A DNA stretch of 64,000 nt from Liolophura sinensis (Eukaryota > Mollusca > Polyplacophora > Chitonida > Chitonidae): NCBI RefSeq assembly GCF_032854445.1, contig NC_088296.1, positions 13,843,844-13,907,843 on the forward strand. Direction: 5' to 3'. Position numbers and translations under genes: made by a program. Below, one piece after another: positions 11,249 to 22,956 of the stretch (position 1 is its first letter; each line of letters begins with the position of its first letter). The notes under the pieces are model-generated. The model made no database searches. It was not told the DNA's origin and was given only the letters and a program-made list of their open reading frames with translations.

Positions 11249-14200
11249 GTAAGTCCCACTTGACTCAACGTGACTCAATTTAATATTACAACTACATAGA
11301 TGATTCTTTGCAAGAAAACTATATTCCGCACTTCTTACAATGACATATACTAAATCTCGTGTTCCGAATCTCATAACCAAGTTAAATCGATGAATCAGAC
11401 AATTTGTATTCCGGAATGTCGATTTCATTTACCTTCTTTTGAAAACGAACACGATACATGTATTTTGTGCAATACTCGGGCTGTGTGCTTTGAAGAAGAA
11501 AATGACTGACGTAGGGTTGTATATATATTGTATATATACAATCTGCAGCTGATTTTTTGTACCTATTGACAGGCAAGGTTTACTCAGGGTCTGCGATTTT
11601 TTCTCTTCACTCATAAACCTGATGCTTCATACGCTCAAAAATGAATCCGTTAATTTTAACAGAGAGTCTGTTGTCTAATTGATGGATGGATCTATTCTGT
11701 TATTTTAACACAATATTGTGTCATATTCAGCAAAGTATTCTGTTAGTCTAATCTTATGTTAAGATAATAGAATATGTGTGTTTTATTTAACGAAATAATC
11801 TGATGCGATAGCAAAATACATTCTGGCATCATTCAGAAAGCAGAGTTTCTGATAAAATAACAGATTCATTTTTTGAGTGTATAAGCTATATATTCTTCAG
11901 TACAAGCCGTAAACACCGATGGAATGATATAAACCGTGATACAAGCCAACTAAACAGACTGCTGGTACATATACAAATATGTTCTCTTCCAGCTTCTCCG
12001 TCGGACGTGACGGAGAAACAAAATGGCGGCTTACTCTTCCAGGTTGCCATTTTCTGGATACTTCCGGTGATATGTTCATTCTTACTGGTCAGGAAGGGGT
12101 TTAATGTCTGCAGGCAAACACGTGAGAAGACCCCGGGGAAGAAAATTCACAGAGACCTCTTGGGAATTGGTATGAAGATACAGGTTATTGAATGCATACT
12201 GGTTGTTGTGACCGAGTTCTGTTTGGCATGGCGCTGAAGCACGAACCATACTTGGAGCCCACATCATCGAGTATTCGTTTAATAACCTGTTTATTATACA
12301 CCAAACATTATTCAGTTTAATTAAAGGGCAAAATTAGTCAATTTCGTCGCCAAACAAGAACCTTTGACGCAAAAATGTAAGGCAGTAAAACGTGTAATAA
12401 TATTTTTTTGTGAATACAGCGAAAATGTACAGGATGAAAAGACACTGTGTCACTGGATGACGTCAAGAAAACGTCACGCTGCTAATGGTGATGTGCAATG
12501 TCATCGTTGCCAGTGGCGACGTGCATTGTGAAACATATGCAGCGCGATCGTCACTACGTTACAAGATAGGCAAACGTCGAATGTGTATGATAATCTTGAA
12601 AATATCACGTGAGACATGTTTTACGGATATAAGAGACTCCAATCTATTCACATTTTCCTGTGGTGTGTTTTGCTGAGTATATCTGATGATAAACTGTAAA
12701 ATTAAGCGTTCACTATTTTGCATAAAAAATTTTGTTCAAATTTTGTAAAATATGGCCTACAAAAACATGCATGCGTAATGACCATTATGTTCCTCTCGTA
12801 TCAATGAGTCGCCGTTTTAAGCTCATCTTTTTCCCTTGTTACGCTGTGGTGTTTCTGTCCTGACGCCTTTATGAGCACACGCACATGTACCCTCGCAAAC
12901 TGTGACATATATTCAATTTTTCCATCGAAACAACAGCGCGTGTCAAATATTTATTTATTTGACTCATGAATATTTCACTTATACGACCGCAGCCAGCATT
13001 ATGGTGGGAGGAATCCGCGCAGATCCCGTGGAAACCCACGACCATCCGCAGGTTGCTGGAAGACCTTCTCACGTACGGCCGGAGAGGAAGCCAGCATGGG
13101 CTGGACGAACTCACGGCGACCGCATTAGTGACAGGCTCCTGGGTCGTTACGCTACGCTAGCGCGCTAATCAACTGAGCCACGGAGGCCCCCGTGTCAAGT
13201 AAATACCTTTACAAGTAACATCACGGCAGTCAAATGTACTATAACCGTATTGTGTAAATGTGTGTACTTGTATTTCTACAACCTGGTCTTTTCTCTGTAA
13301 TTACAGCTTCATATTCTGCTTGTTGTAGATAAATCTGCCTTTGTTCGAATTAGCCATAATGTCATGTAACTTGGTCCTTTTGATATAAACTATCAGATTT
13401 AACATTATTGCATTATTGTATAATTTGCTATTCTTGGTCCATTTTACAGCACAACGACCTGTTGTTGTTGTTCTGGTGATCGCCTTGTGCTTCTTCTTCA
13501 CGGCCACTATATGTACTGCGGCGGCTTTGTCCGGCACCACACCGGAAGTAACAAGTGAGTATTGATTTATTTATTGATTTGATGCTGTTCAGTGCCGTAC
13601 TCAAGAATGTTTCACTTATACGTTGGCGCTCAGGTTTATGGGTACACACCGAAGTGCCCTGGGTAAGCTACTGGGGTATCTGACAAATCTCCTGGCTTAA
13701 AGCAACAGCCACAACAATAGGAGCTGAATACCAGAATGCAACCTCAAAGGTAAACGATCTGACAGTGGCAGCGATTCAGCGCTTTAAGCCTCTGAGACAG
13801 TCATAGGACAGCACCTACAAACGCTATACTTTCTATTACTTATTTGAAATTTTGAGAAACGTCTTCGCATCGTAAGCGAAATGCCATTTACCCAGTTTCA
13901 TTAGGCTGTCTTGGGCTTAGGTCATACTTAATCCTCAATTTGAAACAGTTTACCAAGCTAAAATTGTGACTTACGCGTAGAGTTTTCCTTTAAATTTGAA
14001 GAGTGACAAAGTTTAAAATAACTGTTATAGTTCAGATATAAATTTTAAATAGAATGCGTCAAGTTAATTAAGGATAAATCTGACATAAATCTAAGAAAGT
14101 TTCGTGATCCTTGTGGTTGGGCTTAAAATTTAGGAGTTTGAAATTAACAACCTTGGATACTTAATTTAGGTAGCGTTAAAGTGTCCAGTGGCTTGTTGAA

Positions 14201-15730
14201 CTGTTGTGTTAGTCTGCTTGGGGGGCCAAGTCTGGTTTCCTTGACATAGCGTCGTAGCCACACCACACTATAACTGTTTCAGTATGGACATGTTTTTTTT
14301 TTATAAATTAAACTGGGAAATATTTCTGCTTAATATTTTGCAATATTTAGTCAGTGAGGACATTGAAATTATCCTATATGATGACTGACTCTTATATAGA
14401 TTAATAAGAAATAAAATCATGTGACGTCATTTTTACTTCAATTGTAGGTGCTGCTTGTTAATAATCGCTTCGATCACCTTTACATGTATACAGAAACGTA
14501 CACAAGCGTATACCGCTTGGGATAAATTGGTTTAGTCTTACAGTATCACAAATAGTTGAACTTTTCTACACAAAGAAGCTGTATTATTTCCTCTAATTCT
14601 TCTTTCATACAGATTACTACAGCCGCGTAGGGCTGGGAACAGGACTAGTTGGGACCCTGCTCCTTATAGCAGCTTTGGTGTGGCTGTGTGTGCGGCCAAA
14701 GCTCTTCAGGAAGAAACCGGCTCGTGCTTTAGACGCCGAAGCCGGAAACACGGAATTGAACCAATCAACGTTATCCATGGAAGAAACATTTCATGACGCT
14801 AAAGCGGATCCGTCGGCCATTGTGATGAGCCCACAGATGAGGGATACGAAAATCAAACCAGAAGAAAGTAACTCTCTCTTACCGCACACAGCCGCTGTTA
14901 AGGTTGAAAAAACAGAACCGGAAGTAAAGACATTACACACTCCTGAAAATGAAATAGTCACCGGCATGACGGCAATGACTTACAAGGATATTTTTATCAC
15001 GACAAAGTCGGGTGTGTATCAGTTTGACCTCTCGAAGTCGACGTGGCACCCTCATCCTTTACGTCGGAAGGAAGACTTGTTCGCGATTACGAAATCTAAA
15101 AATGATTTATTGATAACCGCCATAAAGAAGACGCCCAAAAAGAAAGATTCCAGTCTTGTGTTACGGGTGAAAACTGCAGAGGAAAAAGTATACAAAATTC
15201 GTTTGGAGTCAAATTCTACGATAACGTGGGCCCTGACAAGTCGTGATGAAAAATACGTGTATTTGGCTGTGACCAACCCAGCCATGGTGGTGAAAAAATC
15301 CATAGAAAACAAAAAGGAAATAAAATTCAGCGTAGGTTTGCTGAAGAATCCCACATGTATCATTCAGAATTCGTCTGGTCAACTCGTCGTCGCTGATTCG
15401 CATAAGCACGACTTGCTGGTTTTCGAAGAAGATGGCGACTTTGTTACCTCCATGAAAATATCTGTGCCCAAGAAAATGGAGGATGAAATGAAAGGTTGTA
15501 ACAAACTGGCTTTAGGATCAGACGGCAGAGTATATGCGACGGGTCTAAATTCTAAACATATTCTGGTCTTTTCGCCTGACTTCAGATTTGAGAGACTGAT
15601 ACCTACAAAACCAGTAGGGAGCTTAACTATATCGAGCCTCATGGTGCTTAACGACTCGCTTTACGTCGCTCACGAAGACTGTATCCGTGTCCACCCACTT
15701 AAATCCCATTCATCGATGAATGACGATTAA
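10883..15730 (+). CDS. Gene B: IgV / three-pass membrane / NHL-like propeller receptor
   Basis: Four exons can be placed: 10883-11248 (V-set Ig), 11993-12169 (membrane segment 1 and basic loop), 13450-13554 (membrane segment 2) and 14613-15730 (membrane segment 3, linker, propeller). All joints have GT/AG sites and phase 1, and all exons are open, so the gene looks functional. With the Ig domain outside, three membrane passes place the propeller in the cytosol. The 5' exon with the signal peptide was not found between 3 and 10.8 kb. The plan resembles butyrophilins, which combine extracellular IgV with a cytosolic B30.2 domain, but the cytosolic module here is NHL-like. A role in recognition and signalling is inference. 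Confidence 0.85.
11993..12169 (+). CDS. Gene B exon: first membrane segment and basic loop
   Basis: A 59-codon, phase 1-1 exon. A short stalk (SPSDVTEKQNGG) leads into a hydrophobic stretch, LFQVAIFWILPVICSFLLV. Then RKGFNVCRQTREKTPGKK forms a positively charged loop. FWILPVxCSF and KGFxVCxxTR are shared with gene C. Confidence 0.83.
12948..13191 (-). repeat. SINE family A copy in gene B intron
   Basis: Full antisense copy from the A/T tail (TATTTATTTATTTGACTC) to the tRNA-like head (CAACTGAGCCACGGAGGCC), lying between membrane exons 1 and 2. Confidence 0.85.
13450..13554 (+). CDS. Gene B exon: second membrane segment
   Basis: A 35-codon, phase 1-1 exon between acag and gtgagt. It encodes QRPVVVVLVIALCFFFTAT then ICTAAALSGTTPEVT, aligning with PVVV...CTGVAL in gene A and PVVAVVA...CTAIAL in gene C. 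Confidence 0.83.
13563..13645 (-). repeat. SINE family A fragment just after a gene B exon
   Basis: The antisense tail (TTGATTTATTTATTGATTTG, GTACTCAAGAATGTTTCAC) starts within ten bases of the donor of the second membrane exon. Confidence 0.65.
14613..15730 (+). CDS. Gene B terminal exon: third membrane segment, linker and NHL-like propeller
   Basis: Encodes 371 residues. The membrane segment is GLGTGLVGTLLLIAALVWLC with KLFRKK after it. The linker (to about residue 110) ends KTEPEVKTLH and EIVTGM. The propeller repeats include YKDIFITTKSGVYQFDLS, TWALTSRDEKYVYLAVTNPA, SSGQLVVADSHKHDLLVFEE, DGRVYATGLNSKHILVFSPD and LYVAHEDCIRVHPL. The C terminus SSMNDD resembles SSISDD of gene A. Confidence 0.87.
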
Positions 15731-16244
15731 TTGTATGAACATAATCTAAATCCTGGCTCTTCATCACATGTTAACAGATACTGTAATAATCCATGGCGTT
15801 CATACAGAGTGAACATCCGACTTCATGTAAATACATACAGTTTTTTGTGCTTTGTTTTGCACAAATACCTATAAAATGTGTTGTGTTCCATGGATTTTGG
15901 AAGCCGATTTACTCTGCATTGCGATTTTTTGCTGAAGTAAATATTCAAACATTCATTGTATTGCTTATACTGTGTTATAATGCTTTTGCTTACGTCTTGT
16001 AAATTCGACTTAGCCGTAATATAAATCACATTTTCAAATTATATCAATTAAAAATTAGCATTTGTCATGTTTGTATTCGACACCTTTGTGAAAACCGGCT
16101 TTGTGGAATTAGTCCGTTACTCAGTGGGCCTTCAACCTAAACAGAGACTGTCGATTTCTCTGGGCTATGTTTGTTTTTATTCTTACACCACAGTTGTATT
16201 TTATTTCTTTTTCGCGCGTAATAATGTCCAGATCGACGTAGAAC

Positions 16245-16250
16245 AATAAA
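16245..16250 (+). terminator. Candidate polyadenylation signal of gene B
   Basis: AATAAA about 515 bases after the gene B stop. The intervening 3'UTR is AT-rich and without family repeats. Confidence 0.45.
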
Positions 16251-17001
16251 GAATTAGAACTGCCAGCAGTTTCACGGCTAACAAGCAGTCTTCGTTATTT
16301 TGTTTTCAGCTTCTCCTTCAGCGCCTACGCTGAATTTCTCATTGTAGTGTCTGAACATACCGATGGTTCTAAATGTCACGCATAAGCATTGTTGTTCTGG
16401 CATTTTACAAACTTATAACTGCTGTCGGCTAGGCGGCAACTGGTCGAGTTGATAAAGTTTTGTTTCTTTTAACCACTTCTATCGACATACTACAAAAGTT
16501 ACAACACCACCAGCAGCCGCAACACCAATCTAACTTTCGTAACCCTAATCTTGTCATATGAAATCAAAAGTCAGGCCCTTTAGTTTAGGTCGATGCATGT
16601 AATCAGTTACCACAGAGAACTCTCCATTGCGTAAGTACGCTCCTGTATGCATTTGACAGGACAATACAGTGTGGTACATGTGAGAGCCATTTTGCTAACT
16701 TTGGGTCGTCGTATATTCTGAACTTTTCATTTGAGCTGCACAATTTTATGTGGAAGAAAGACAATGTATATTTACCCATTTTCAGCTTCATTTGGGCAAA
16801 TTATTTCTAGTGAGCTGACAAAAAAATGAAAACAAAAAACAACAATTCGGTACAGAGCTTGAAGTGCAATTTACAGGGACATACATGGCACAGGATGGGT
16901 GGGGGTGGGGTGGTGGCGGATTGGAAATAAAATCACATTCGTCATCAGCGTGACAAGCTATGTATATCCCACTGCACACGTGTTAGTTACAAATTCCAAA
17001 A
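16251..17001. other. Intergenic, no gene seen
   Basis: Sequence without recognisable coding exons or repeats, apart from a short G-rich stretch near 16900-16915. Confidence 0.4.
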
Positions 17002-17730
17002 TATACACAAGGAAAAAAGTTAAGCACCCCCTGCTAAGATAAATCATTAAAAATTCCCATTAATTACAACTGTAATGCCAGTTATGATGATGACGAGAAT
17101 GATGTTTCTTTGAACGATTGCGGTCATTCAGGTTTGACACTAACGTAAGAACTTAGTGTCTTGCTCAACGTTACAGATGGACGAATGAGCGTTTGGAGGC
17201 ACAAGAACACAGCGTATACACCCACGAACATCCACCCATATGTTCCTTATGGAGGGGGTTCTGTCATGGTTTGGGGGCGCATCTCGTACGACTGCAAACT
17301 GGACTTGGTCTCAAGACTTGGACTTGAGAGGCGACAGTTACACCCTTTCGGCAGATGAGACGCAGATTGGAAGCTGTTACCCGGACTAATGTGGGGGCTT
17401 TACGAACTATTAACCTTTGGCTCTAGGGATGTGTTCTACACACTCAGACATTTTTACTTAAACATTTACGCCCTATAAAGTCAACTGAACTCTGAAGTTC
17501 AGTACTTACAAGCCACTTTTATTTTGTGAAAAATACACTTTTGATTTGGCTAACGATATCCTGAATAAATTGTAAAGTCTGATGTCATTTATGGTGATTT
17601 GTTTTTGACAGAATGTTGCACTTTTTGTTCACAACCGTTGCTGCGGTATCAGTTTGCCAGTAATCTCCCAAAACCAGTGATTTTATGTGTCAGTGCAGAC
17701 TTTTCAGGGGGTGCTTTTTCACTGTGTATA
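17002..17730 (+). mobile_element. Deleted Tc1/mariner-type DNA transposon
   Basis: The ends form an inverted repeat: TATACACAAGGAAAAAAG and GCACCCCCTG on the left match CAGGGGGTGCTTTTTCAC and TGTGTATA on the right, with TA at both borders. Inside, 17173-17300 encodes WRHKN and YGGGSVMVWGRISYDCKLDLV-like sequence, the conserved part of a Tc1 transposase catalytic domain. At about 730 bp it is under half the usual size and only a transposase fragment remains, so it is not autonomous. Confidence 0.88.
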
Positions 17731-18250
17731 GATCGGTCACGTTTCTTAATTTGCCTGCGTTGAAGTTCTACAGTTATGAGCGATGGGAATAATTCTTTTC
17801 TCCAGCATGCGTCAATCCAATACTAAAGTTGTCTCTTCATTTTGAATAAACTCTAGGTCTGTTTGTGCTACACTGTACTCTCACCCTACAATATTGATCG
17901 CTGTTGTTGAAGTCTTCGGGCCACTTCCCTTGCGGATATCTTACCCGTGATATCAGCGCCTGCATTTATCCATTTTTGCATTGCTGATTAATTTATCGGT
18001 TTACACTGCCCATTCCCTAAATTTCCACACGTACATGTGTTATGTTGGATTTTTTTTTTATTTATTGCAACACGTACTTTAATGATTCGAATAGATCATG
18101 GAACTTAATTAGATACTGAAATAGCGGTGATGGTAAGTAATGGATCTCTGGCTTCCTCCTCTATGACACGGCGTCGATCATACTGATTGTCACACTGCAA
18201 TTTTTTTTTACTGAATTTTACTTTCACGCTTCAATGTATTTTACATACGT
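17731..18250. other. Intergenic, no gene seen
   Basis: AT-rich, with two short T runs (about 18050 and 18205). No exons or repeats recognised. Confidence 0.4.
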
Positions 18251-18259
18251 CACAGGAGA

Positions 18260-18705
18260 ATAGTATTCTGCCATGGTTACAAGTTACAAGTGAACATCCT
18301 GGGTATACGAATGTCTATTTCGACGCATAGATTCTGCCATGGGTACGTGTACCGGTGAACGGTATTCTGCTATGGATACAAGTTATAAGTGAACAGTATT
18401 ATGTCATGGTTACAAGATACAGCTAGATTGTATTTTGCCATGGTTACGAGTTACTAGTAAACGGTACTCTGTCATGCTTACCAGTTACAGGTCAAAAATG
18501 TTGTACCATGGTTACGAGTTACCAGTCAACAGTATTCTGCCGTGGTTACGAGTTACCAGTGAACGGTATTTTGCCATGCTTACGAGTTACAAATGAACAG
18601 TATTGCCATGGTTACAAGTTACCAGTGAACAGTATTCTGCCATGCTTACGAGTTACAGGTGAAAAGTGTTCTGCCATGGATACTAGTTACAGCTGAACAA
18701 TATTC
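18260..18705. repeat. 33-bp minisatellite array
   Basis: The unit contains CTGCCATGGTTAC, AAGTTAC and AGTGAACAGTATT. It recurs every 33 bases (about 18334, 18367, 18400, 18434, 18467 and so on) for roughly 13 units. Since 33 is a multiple of three, one forward frame stays open and gives a spurious repeated peptide. Confidence 0.88.
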
Positions 18706-19138
18706 TCACATGACACGATACTGAATAGATTTCAACATACAAGACGATGTCGACAAGATTGGGAAAACAACGTTTGAAATAAAGATCACTGTCACAAAAC
18801 TTCATATCACACATACCCACATGTGAGGTACAGATATTCACACCATGATGGTGGAAGACAAGTGGTCTTCAATAAACGATACACTGCGCAAATAACCACA
18901 AAAACGTCGTTGCTGTAACTTACTCTCGTGCAATAAGAGCAAAATTTGGCATGTCCTACTTGTTACTAGCCTTTTCGTAAATGCGGTCAGTTATGTGATA
19001 TATGGCCACAAAACGACGTTATTGACTGAAAAGCAATACAGAAATAATGTGTACACGATGTTTTGTGGAAGCAAGCCTTGTCTCAGCTGAAGCTCTGTTT
19101 TAAGTCTGTCTGTAAATTTCCCACTTTCGTATCCCAGT

Positions 19139-19345
19139 TACCGGCCCCAATAGCACAGGTGACAGAGCGTCCGTTTCGGCAGGCTGTAGATCCAGAGGAA
19201 GGATCTTAAAAGAGGAAGTTGTGACTTCCTCGTTTGGCGTTCAGCTTTAAGGGGATAGATAATGCAACGACTGGTTCTAAGGACTCTTTTGTCGTCGTAT
19301 AACTGAAAGATTGTTAAGTACAGCATTAAACCCCAAGCACTCACT
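19139..19345 (+). repeat. SINE family B copy, internally deleted
   Basis: Head (GGTGACAGAGCGTCCGTTTCG), AGAGGAAGTTGTGACTTCC and the tail (CTGAAAGATTGTTAAGTA). The middle of the body (the GAGCGGTGGAAATCC part) is missing. Confidence 0.72.
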
Positions 19346-19642
19346 TATTCGTATGACAGTTCGTGTTAACTGGTTACCTCTCTATGCATGTGAACGTCGG
19401 ATAGATGCGATTACAGTAGAAATAAGAGAGTGCGGTCTGCATATAGGTTATTTATTTCGTATTAATGTTCAAAGGAAACAAAACATAACAACATAGTAAG
19501 CACTGATAGAAACGCCATTAAATTCTATATCTGAGAATACTTTCTTGTATTTTTGTACAATTTTTTAACCAAATCAAATACTTATAACAATCACCTCACA
19601 TCTCTCGCTATGTAGTAAGTGCTCTATGTAAAACACGCTTTT

Positions 19643-19856
19643 TTGAGTTGGTTAGCCCGCTAGCGCAGCGTAATGACCCAAGAACTTCTCACCAATGCGG
19701 TTGCTGTGAGTTCAAGTCCAGCTCATGCTGGCTTCCTCTCCGGCCGTACGTGGGAAGGTCTTTCAGTAACCTGCGGATGGTCGTGGGTTTCCCCCGGGCT
19801 CTGCCCGGTTTCCACTCACCATAATGCTGGCCACCGGCGTATAAGTGAAATATTCG
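19643..19856 (+). repeat. SINE family A copy
   Basis: From GTTGGTTAGCCCGCTAGCGC through the box B-like GAGTTCAAGTCC to ATAAGTGAAATATTCG. The A/T-rich tail is missing. Confidence 0.8.
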
Positions 19857-19994
19857 ATAATATAAGTTGTGACTTCATTAATCCCAAACGTTATCCCTGT
19901 TACATTAACCCCAACATAGCATCCGGGCTTCCGTGACCCAATGGTTAGCGTTCTACAGCACATAAACATTACACAGGAGCATCTTACGATTGCC

Positions 19995-20045
19995 ATCTCT
20001 TTGAGTTCAAGTCCAGCTCACGCTGGCGTCCTCTCTAGTCGTACG
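19995..20045 (+). repeat. SINE family A fragment joined to family B
   Basis: A short internal piece of family A (TTTGAGTTCAAGTCCAGC, CTAGTCGTACGTGAG) runs without a gap into an inverted family B copy, marking a nested insertion or recombination joint. Confidence 0.6.
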
Positions 20046-20372
20046 TGAGAGTGAGTGAGTGCTTGGGGTTAAATGTCGTACTTAACAATTTTTCAGTCAT
20101 ATGACGACGAAGGAGTCATTAGGGTGCATGTACGTGTAATGTGCCTCCTTGTTGCAGGACGGTTTTCCACCGCTCTTTTATCTAGTACTGCTTCACTGAG
20201 ACGACTTACCGACGGTAAGTAAGCCGTCCAGCTCGAGCCATTATACTGATACGGGTCAACCAGTCGTTGCAGTTTCCTCTTCATGCTGAACGCCAAACGA
20301 GGAAGTTGCATCTTCATCTTTTAAAGTCTTAGATGGGACTCAACCCAGGATTGACCCTGGATCTACCGCTCC
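20046..20372 (-). repeat. SINE family B copy
   Basis: Near-complete antisense copy: tail (TTAACAATTTTTCAGTCATA), body (TTTCCACCGCTCTTTTATC) and head (GACCCTGGATCTACCGCTCC). Confidence 0.82.
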
Positions 20373-20384
20373 CGAAGGGGTCGT

Positions 20385-20520
20385 AGGTGAGAAGGTCTGC
20401 CAGAAACCTGCGTGCGCTTCTCCCGAAGTTTGGCCGGTTTCCTACCCCATAATGCTGGCCACCGTTATACGTATGTAAATGAAATATACTTGAGGATGGT
20501 GTAAAACTTCTATCAAAAGT
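20385..20520 (+). repeat. SINE family A fragment
   Basis: Begins TAGGTGAGAAGGTCTGCCAG and includes CATAATGCTGGCCACC and GAGGATGGTGTAAAAC. It lies head to head with the family B copy to its left. Confidence 0.65.
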
Positions 20521-20682
20521 ATAACATTTAATCCAGTTAAATGTACACAAAGCAGGTAATAATGTTTCCAGTTTTCCATTCCTCTTTCACCAGATGCTGA
20601 CTTTAGTTTTAAATGGCCTTCTTCTTTTACGCCGTTCTGAACAATTCTCTTCAGTGAGAGCTGGATTCGATCAATTCAAAAA

Positions 20683-20882
20683 GAGTGAGTGCTTGGGTTT
20701 AACGTCGTACTTTTTTTTTAGTCATACGACGACGAAGGAATACTTAGCGTGTATGTAATGTGCCTCCATGTTGCAGGACGGATTTCCACTGCTCTTTTAT
20801 CTAGTGCTGCTTCACTGAGACACCTTACCGAAGGCAAGTAAGCCGTCCCGCTCGAGCCAGTATACTGATACGGATAAACCAG
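20683..20882 (-). repeat. SINE family B fragment
   Basis: Antisense tail and body (GTTTAACGTCGTAC, TTTCCACTGCTCTTTTATC, GATACGGATAAACCAGG). The head is absent. Confidence 0.75.
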
Positions 20883-20889
20883 GTGAAAG

Positions 20890-21850
20890 ATTTCCTTCAC
20901 AGAATCTTCAGTTCAAGAATAGGTTCAACTTTTCTTTTCATTTACTCTAACGAGGATGTAACTTAACAACTACCAAAACTCGAACCTAGTGAAACAAGTA
21001 ATTAGTGTATCAACACGGCAACAGTTATGAATTTATTCAATTCAGTATTTATTTATCCTTTTTCATAACGCCAAGGTTCATTGGGAACATCGTAACGTAC
21101 ATGACCGGGATCCATAAGCCTGCAGCCAAATGTTCCTGTGCACGGCGTTAAATGCTACCCATGTATGAAGTAAATAAGTAAATACATTTTTATCTACAAG
21201 TAACAGTCATTATACAATTCGAAAATATAGAATCAAGTCATAGACAAAGAAACAAATATTCATCTTAGCTCTCTCTTAACAACGATGAATGTGAACCTGT
21301 CGCAAGGCATCGATTATAAGTATTACATTGGTTATACTGGAGATTTCTGGCAAAAATCGATCAGCGCAAATCCAAGCAAACTTTTAGCAATATTTCAGAA
21401 TGCAACGAACGTCTTAGAGCATTAAGAGTAAAACAAGAGCTGTGACGACAGTGTGGTACGTAACCAAGAATACAGCCTCGTCAGCTTACTTTAGTTATTC
21501 TGTCATTTTAACTGTTTATGTAAAAGCTTAAATGTTAAATCTAAATGATTATTTCTCACAAAATATCAGTCTCGTCTCTGCACGTGTTACACTTCAAAGC
21601 CGGTTTGAAAAATATTATGCGGGTTGCTTTATACAACTGGTCAAACTTTTAACATGTTAAACAATTTTAACAACTATTTTAATATTATAAATAGTTCAGG
21701 TGCCGATCTGATATTTTATGAAAGACAATAATTTGAACTATTCTCGGTAAATGGAGAAAACGTGATTTGATCAGCGAATAAAACACATTTTCTGCCCAAA
21801 ATCCCGATATAGCATCATTAAATAAATTCATTTTATCACTCTATATAAGA
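20890..21850. other. Presumed 3'UTR and downstream region of gene C
   Basis: AT-rich sequence below the gene C stop. Reverse-strand AATAAA motifs occur near 21032-21055, some 800 bases downstream; I cannot tell which poly-A site is used. Confidence 0.35.
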
Positions 21851-21853
21851 AGA

Positions 21854-22956
21854 TTAACAGGAACTTAGAGGATACACGCAAATACTGTTTTCATGAGCCA
21901 CGTAAAGTGATTGGTAATGTACCTTGAGTGACAATATAGCTCCGCTCTCAGTCCTAGTAGGTATCAGTCGCTCAAATCTGAAATTGGACGAAAACACCAG
22001 TATGTTCTCAGACTTCGGGCCTGATGCATAAATTTTGTCATCAAGCCCTATAGCCAGTTTGTCACGGCCTTTGATTTCGTGTTTCACACCCCTGGATAAG
22101 AATGTTTTCAAGGAAGCTACAAAATCTCCGTTTTCTTCGAAAACCAGCACATCGTTTTTAACAGGATCAGCTACGATGAGTTGACCGGAAGAACTCTGAA
22201 CGATGCACGTGGGGTTGTTCAACACGTGTTCGCCAAACGTTGCGTTTTGGACAAACCTTCGCTTGTCCACCGTTCCTTTTACAACTGTAGCTGGGTTGAT
22301 CGTCGTCAAGTACACCCATTCTTCATCACCACTTGTTAGAACCCAAGTAACTGTAAATTTTGGATCCAGTCGAATTTTATAAATTTTTGGATTAGGTGAA
22401 TTTATACGTGAAATCCGACTGATGCTTTTTGAGTAGGGGTCGTTAGGCTGCTGTGACGTACTCTTTGTGGTGGATATTAGTAAATCATTTTCATACTTTT
22501 CAACACTCAGTAATTCGTCTTTTCCTTCGCAAACGCGTGTGTACATATTTTCTTCAGAAAGTTCTGATATGTCCATTCTGAACACTGACTTTAACGTCGT
22601 CACGTAGATTTCTTTGTATGACATGGCCGCCATGCCAGTGACACTCTCCCCAATGGGATTTTTAATTACTGTCACTTCTGGTTCTGGATATTCCCCCTCA
22701 ATGGATGCCTGTGGTACCAGAGATGTTTCTTCTTCTAACGATGTGCTTCCATTATTTCCAGTTAACTCAACCGTGGCGTATGGCGAATCTGCCACAGCGT
22801 CGTGTAATACATCGGATAATGCCGCATGTTCCACACCCTGCGTTGCTGATTTCGTCCTACACAGTATATTTGACGGTAAACATAACCACAGAACAGCTAA
22901 AAGCAGGAAGAGAATTCCTGATATCCCAGTGGCAAGCCCAATCACACGGTAGCGGT
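21854..22956 (-). CDS. Gene C terminal exon: third membrane segment, linker and NHL-like propeller
   Basis: Encodes 366 residues. GLATGISGILFLLLAVLWLC is the membrane segment, with a CRTK patch after it. The linker ends EYPEPEVTVIKNP and ESVTGM. Propeller repeats include YKEIYVTTLKSVFRMDIS, VTWVLTSGDEEWVYLTTINP, SSGQLIVADPVKNDVLVFEE, DKIYASGPKSENILVFSSNF and SLYVAHENSICVYPL. It ends at LSSC and lacks the S-x-DD tail of genes A and B. Confidence 0.87.

Noticed and set aside
15052-15642. Reverse-strand frames of 66-103 codons over gene B.
   Set aside because: Shadows of the propeller exon; no motif.
18508-18696. Forward frame with a repeated peptide (VTSYQ/VNGILPCLR type).
   Set aside because: Product of the 33-bp array, whose period is a multiple of three. 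No signal of selection.
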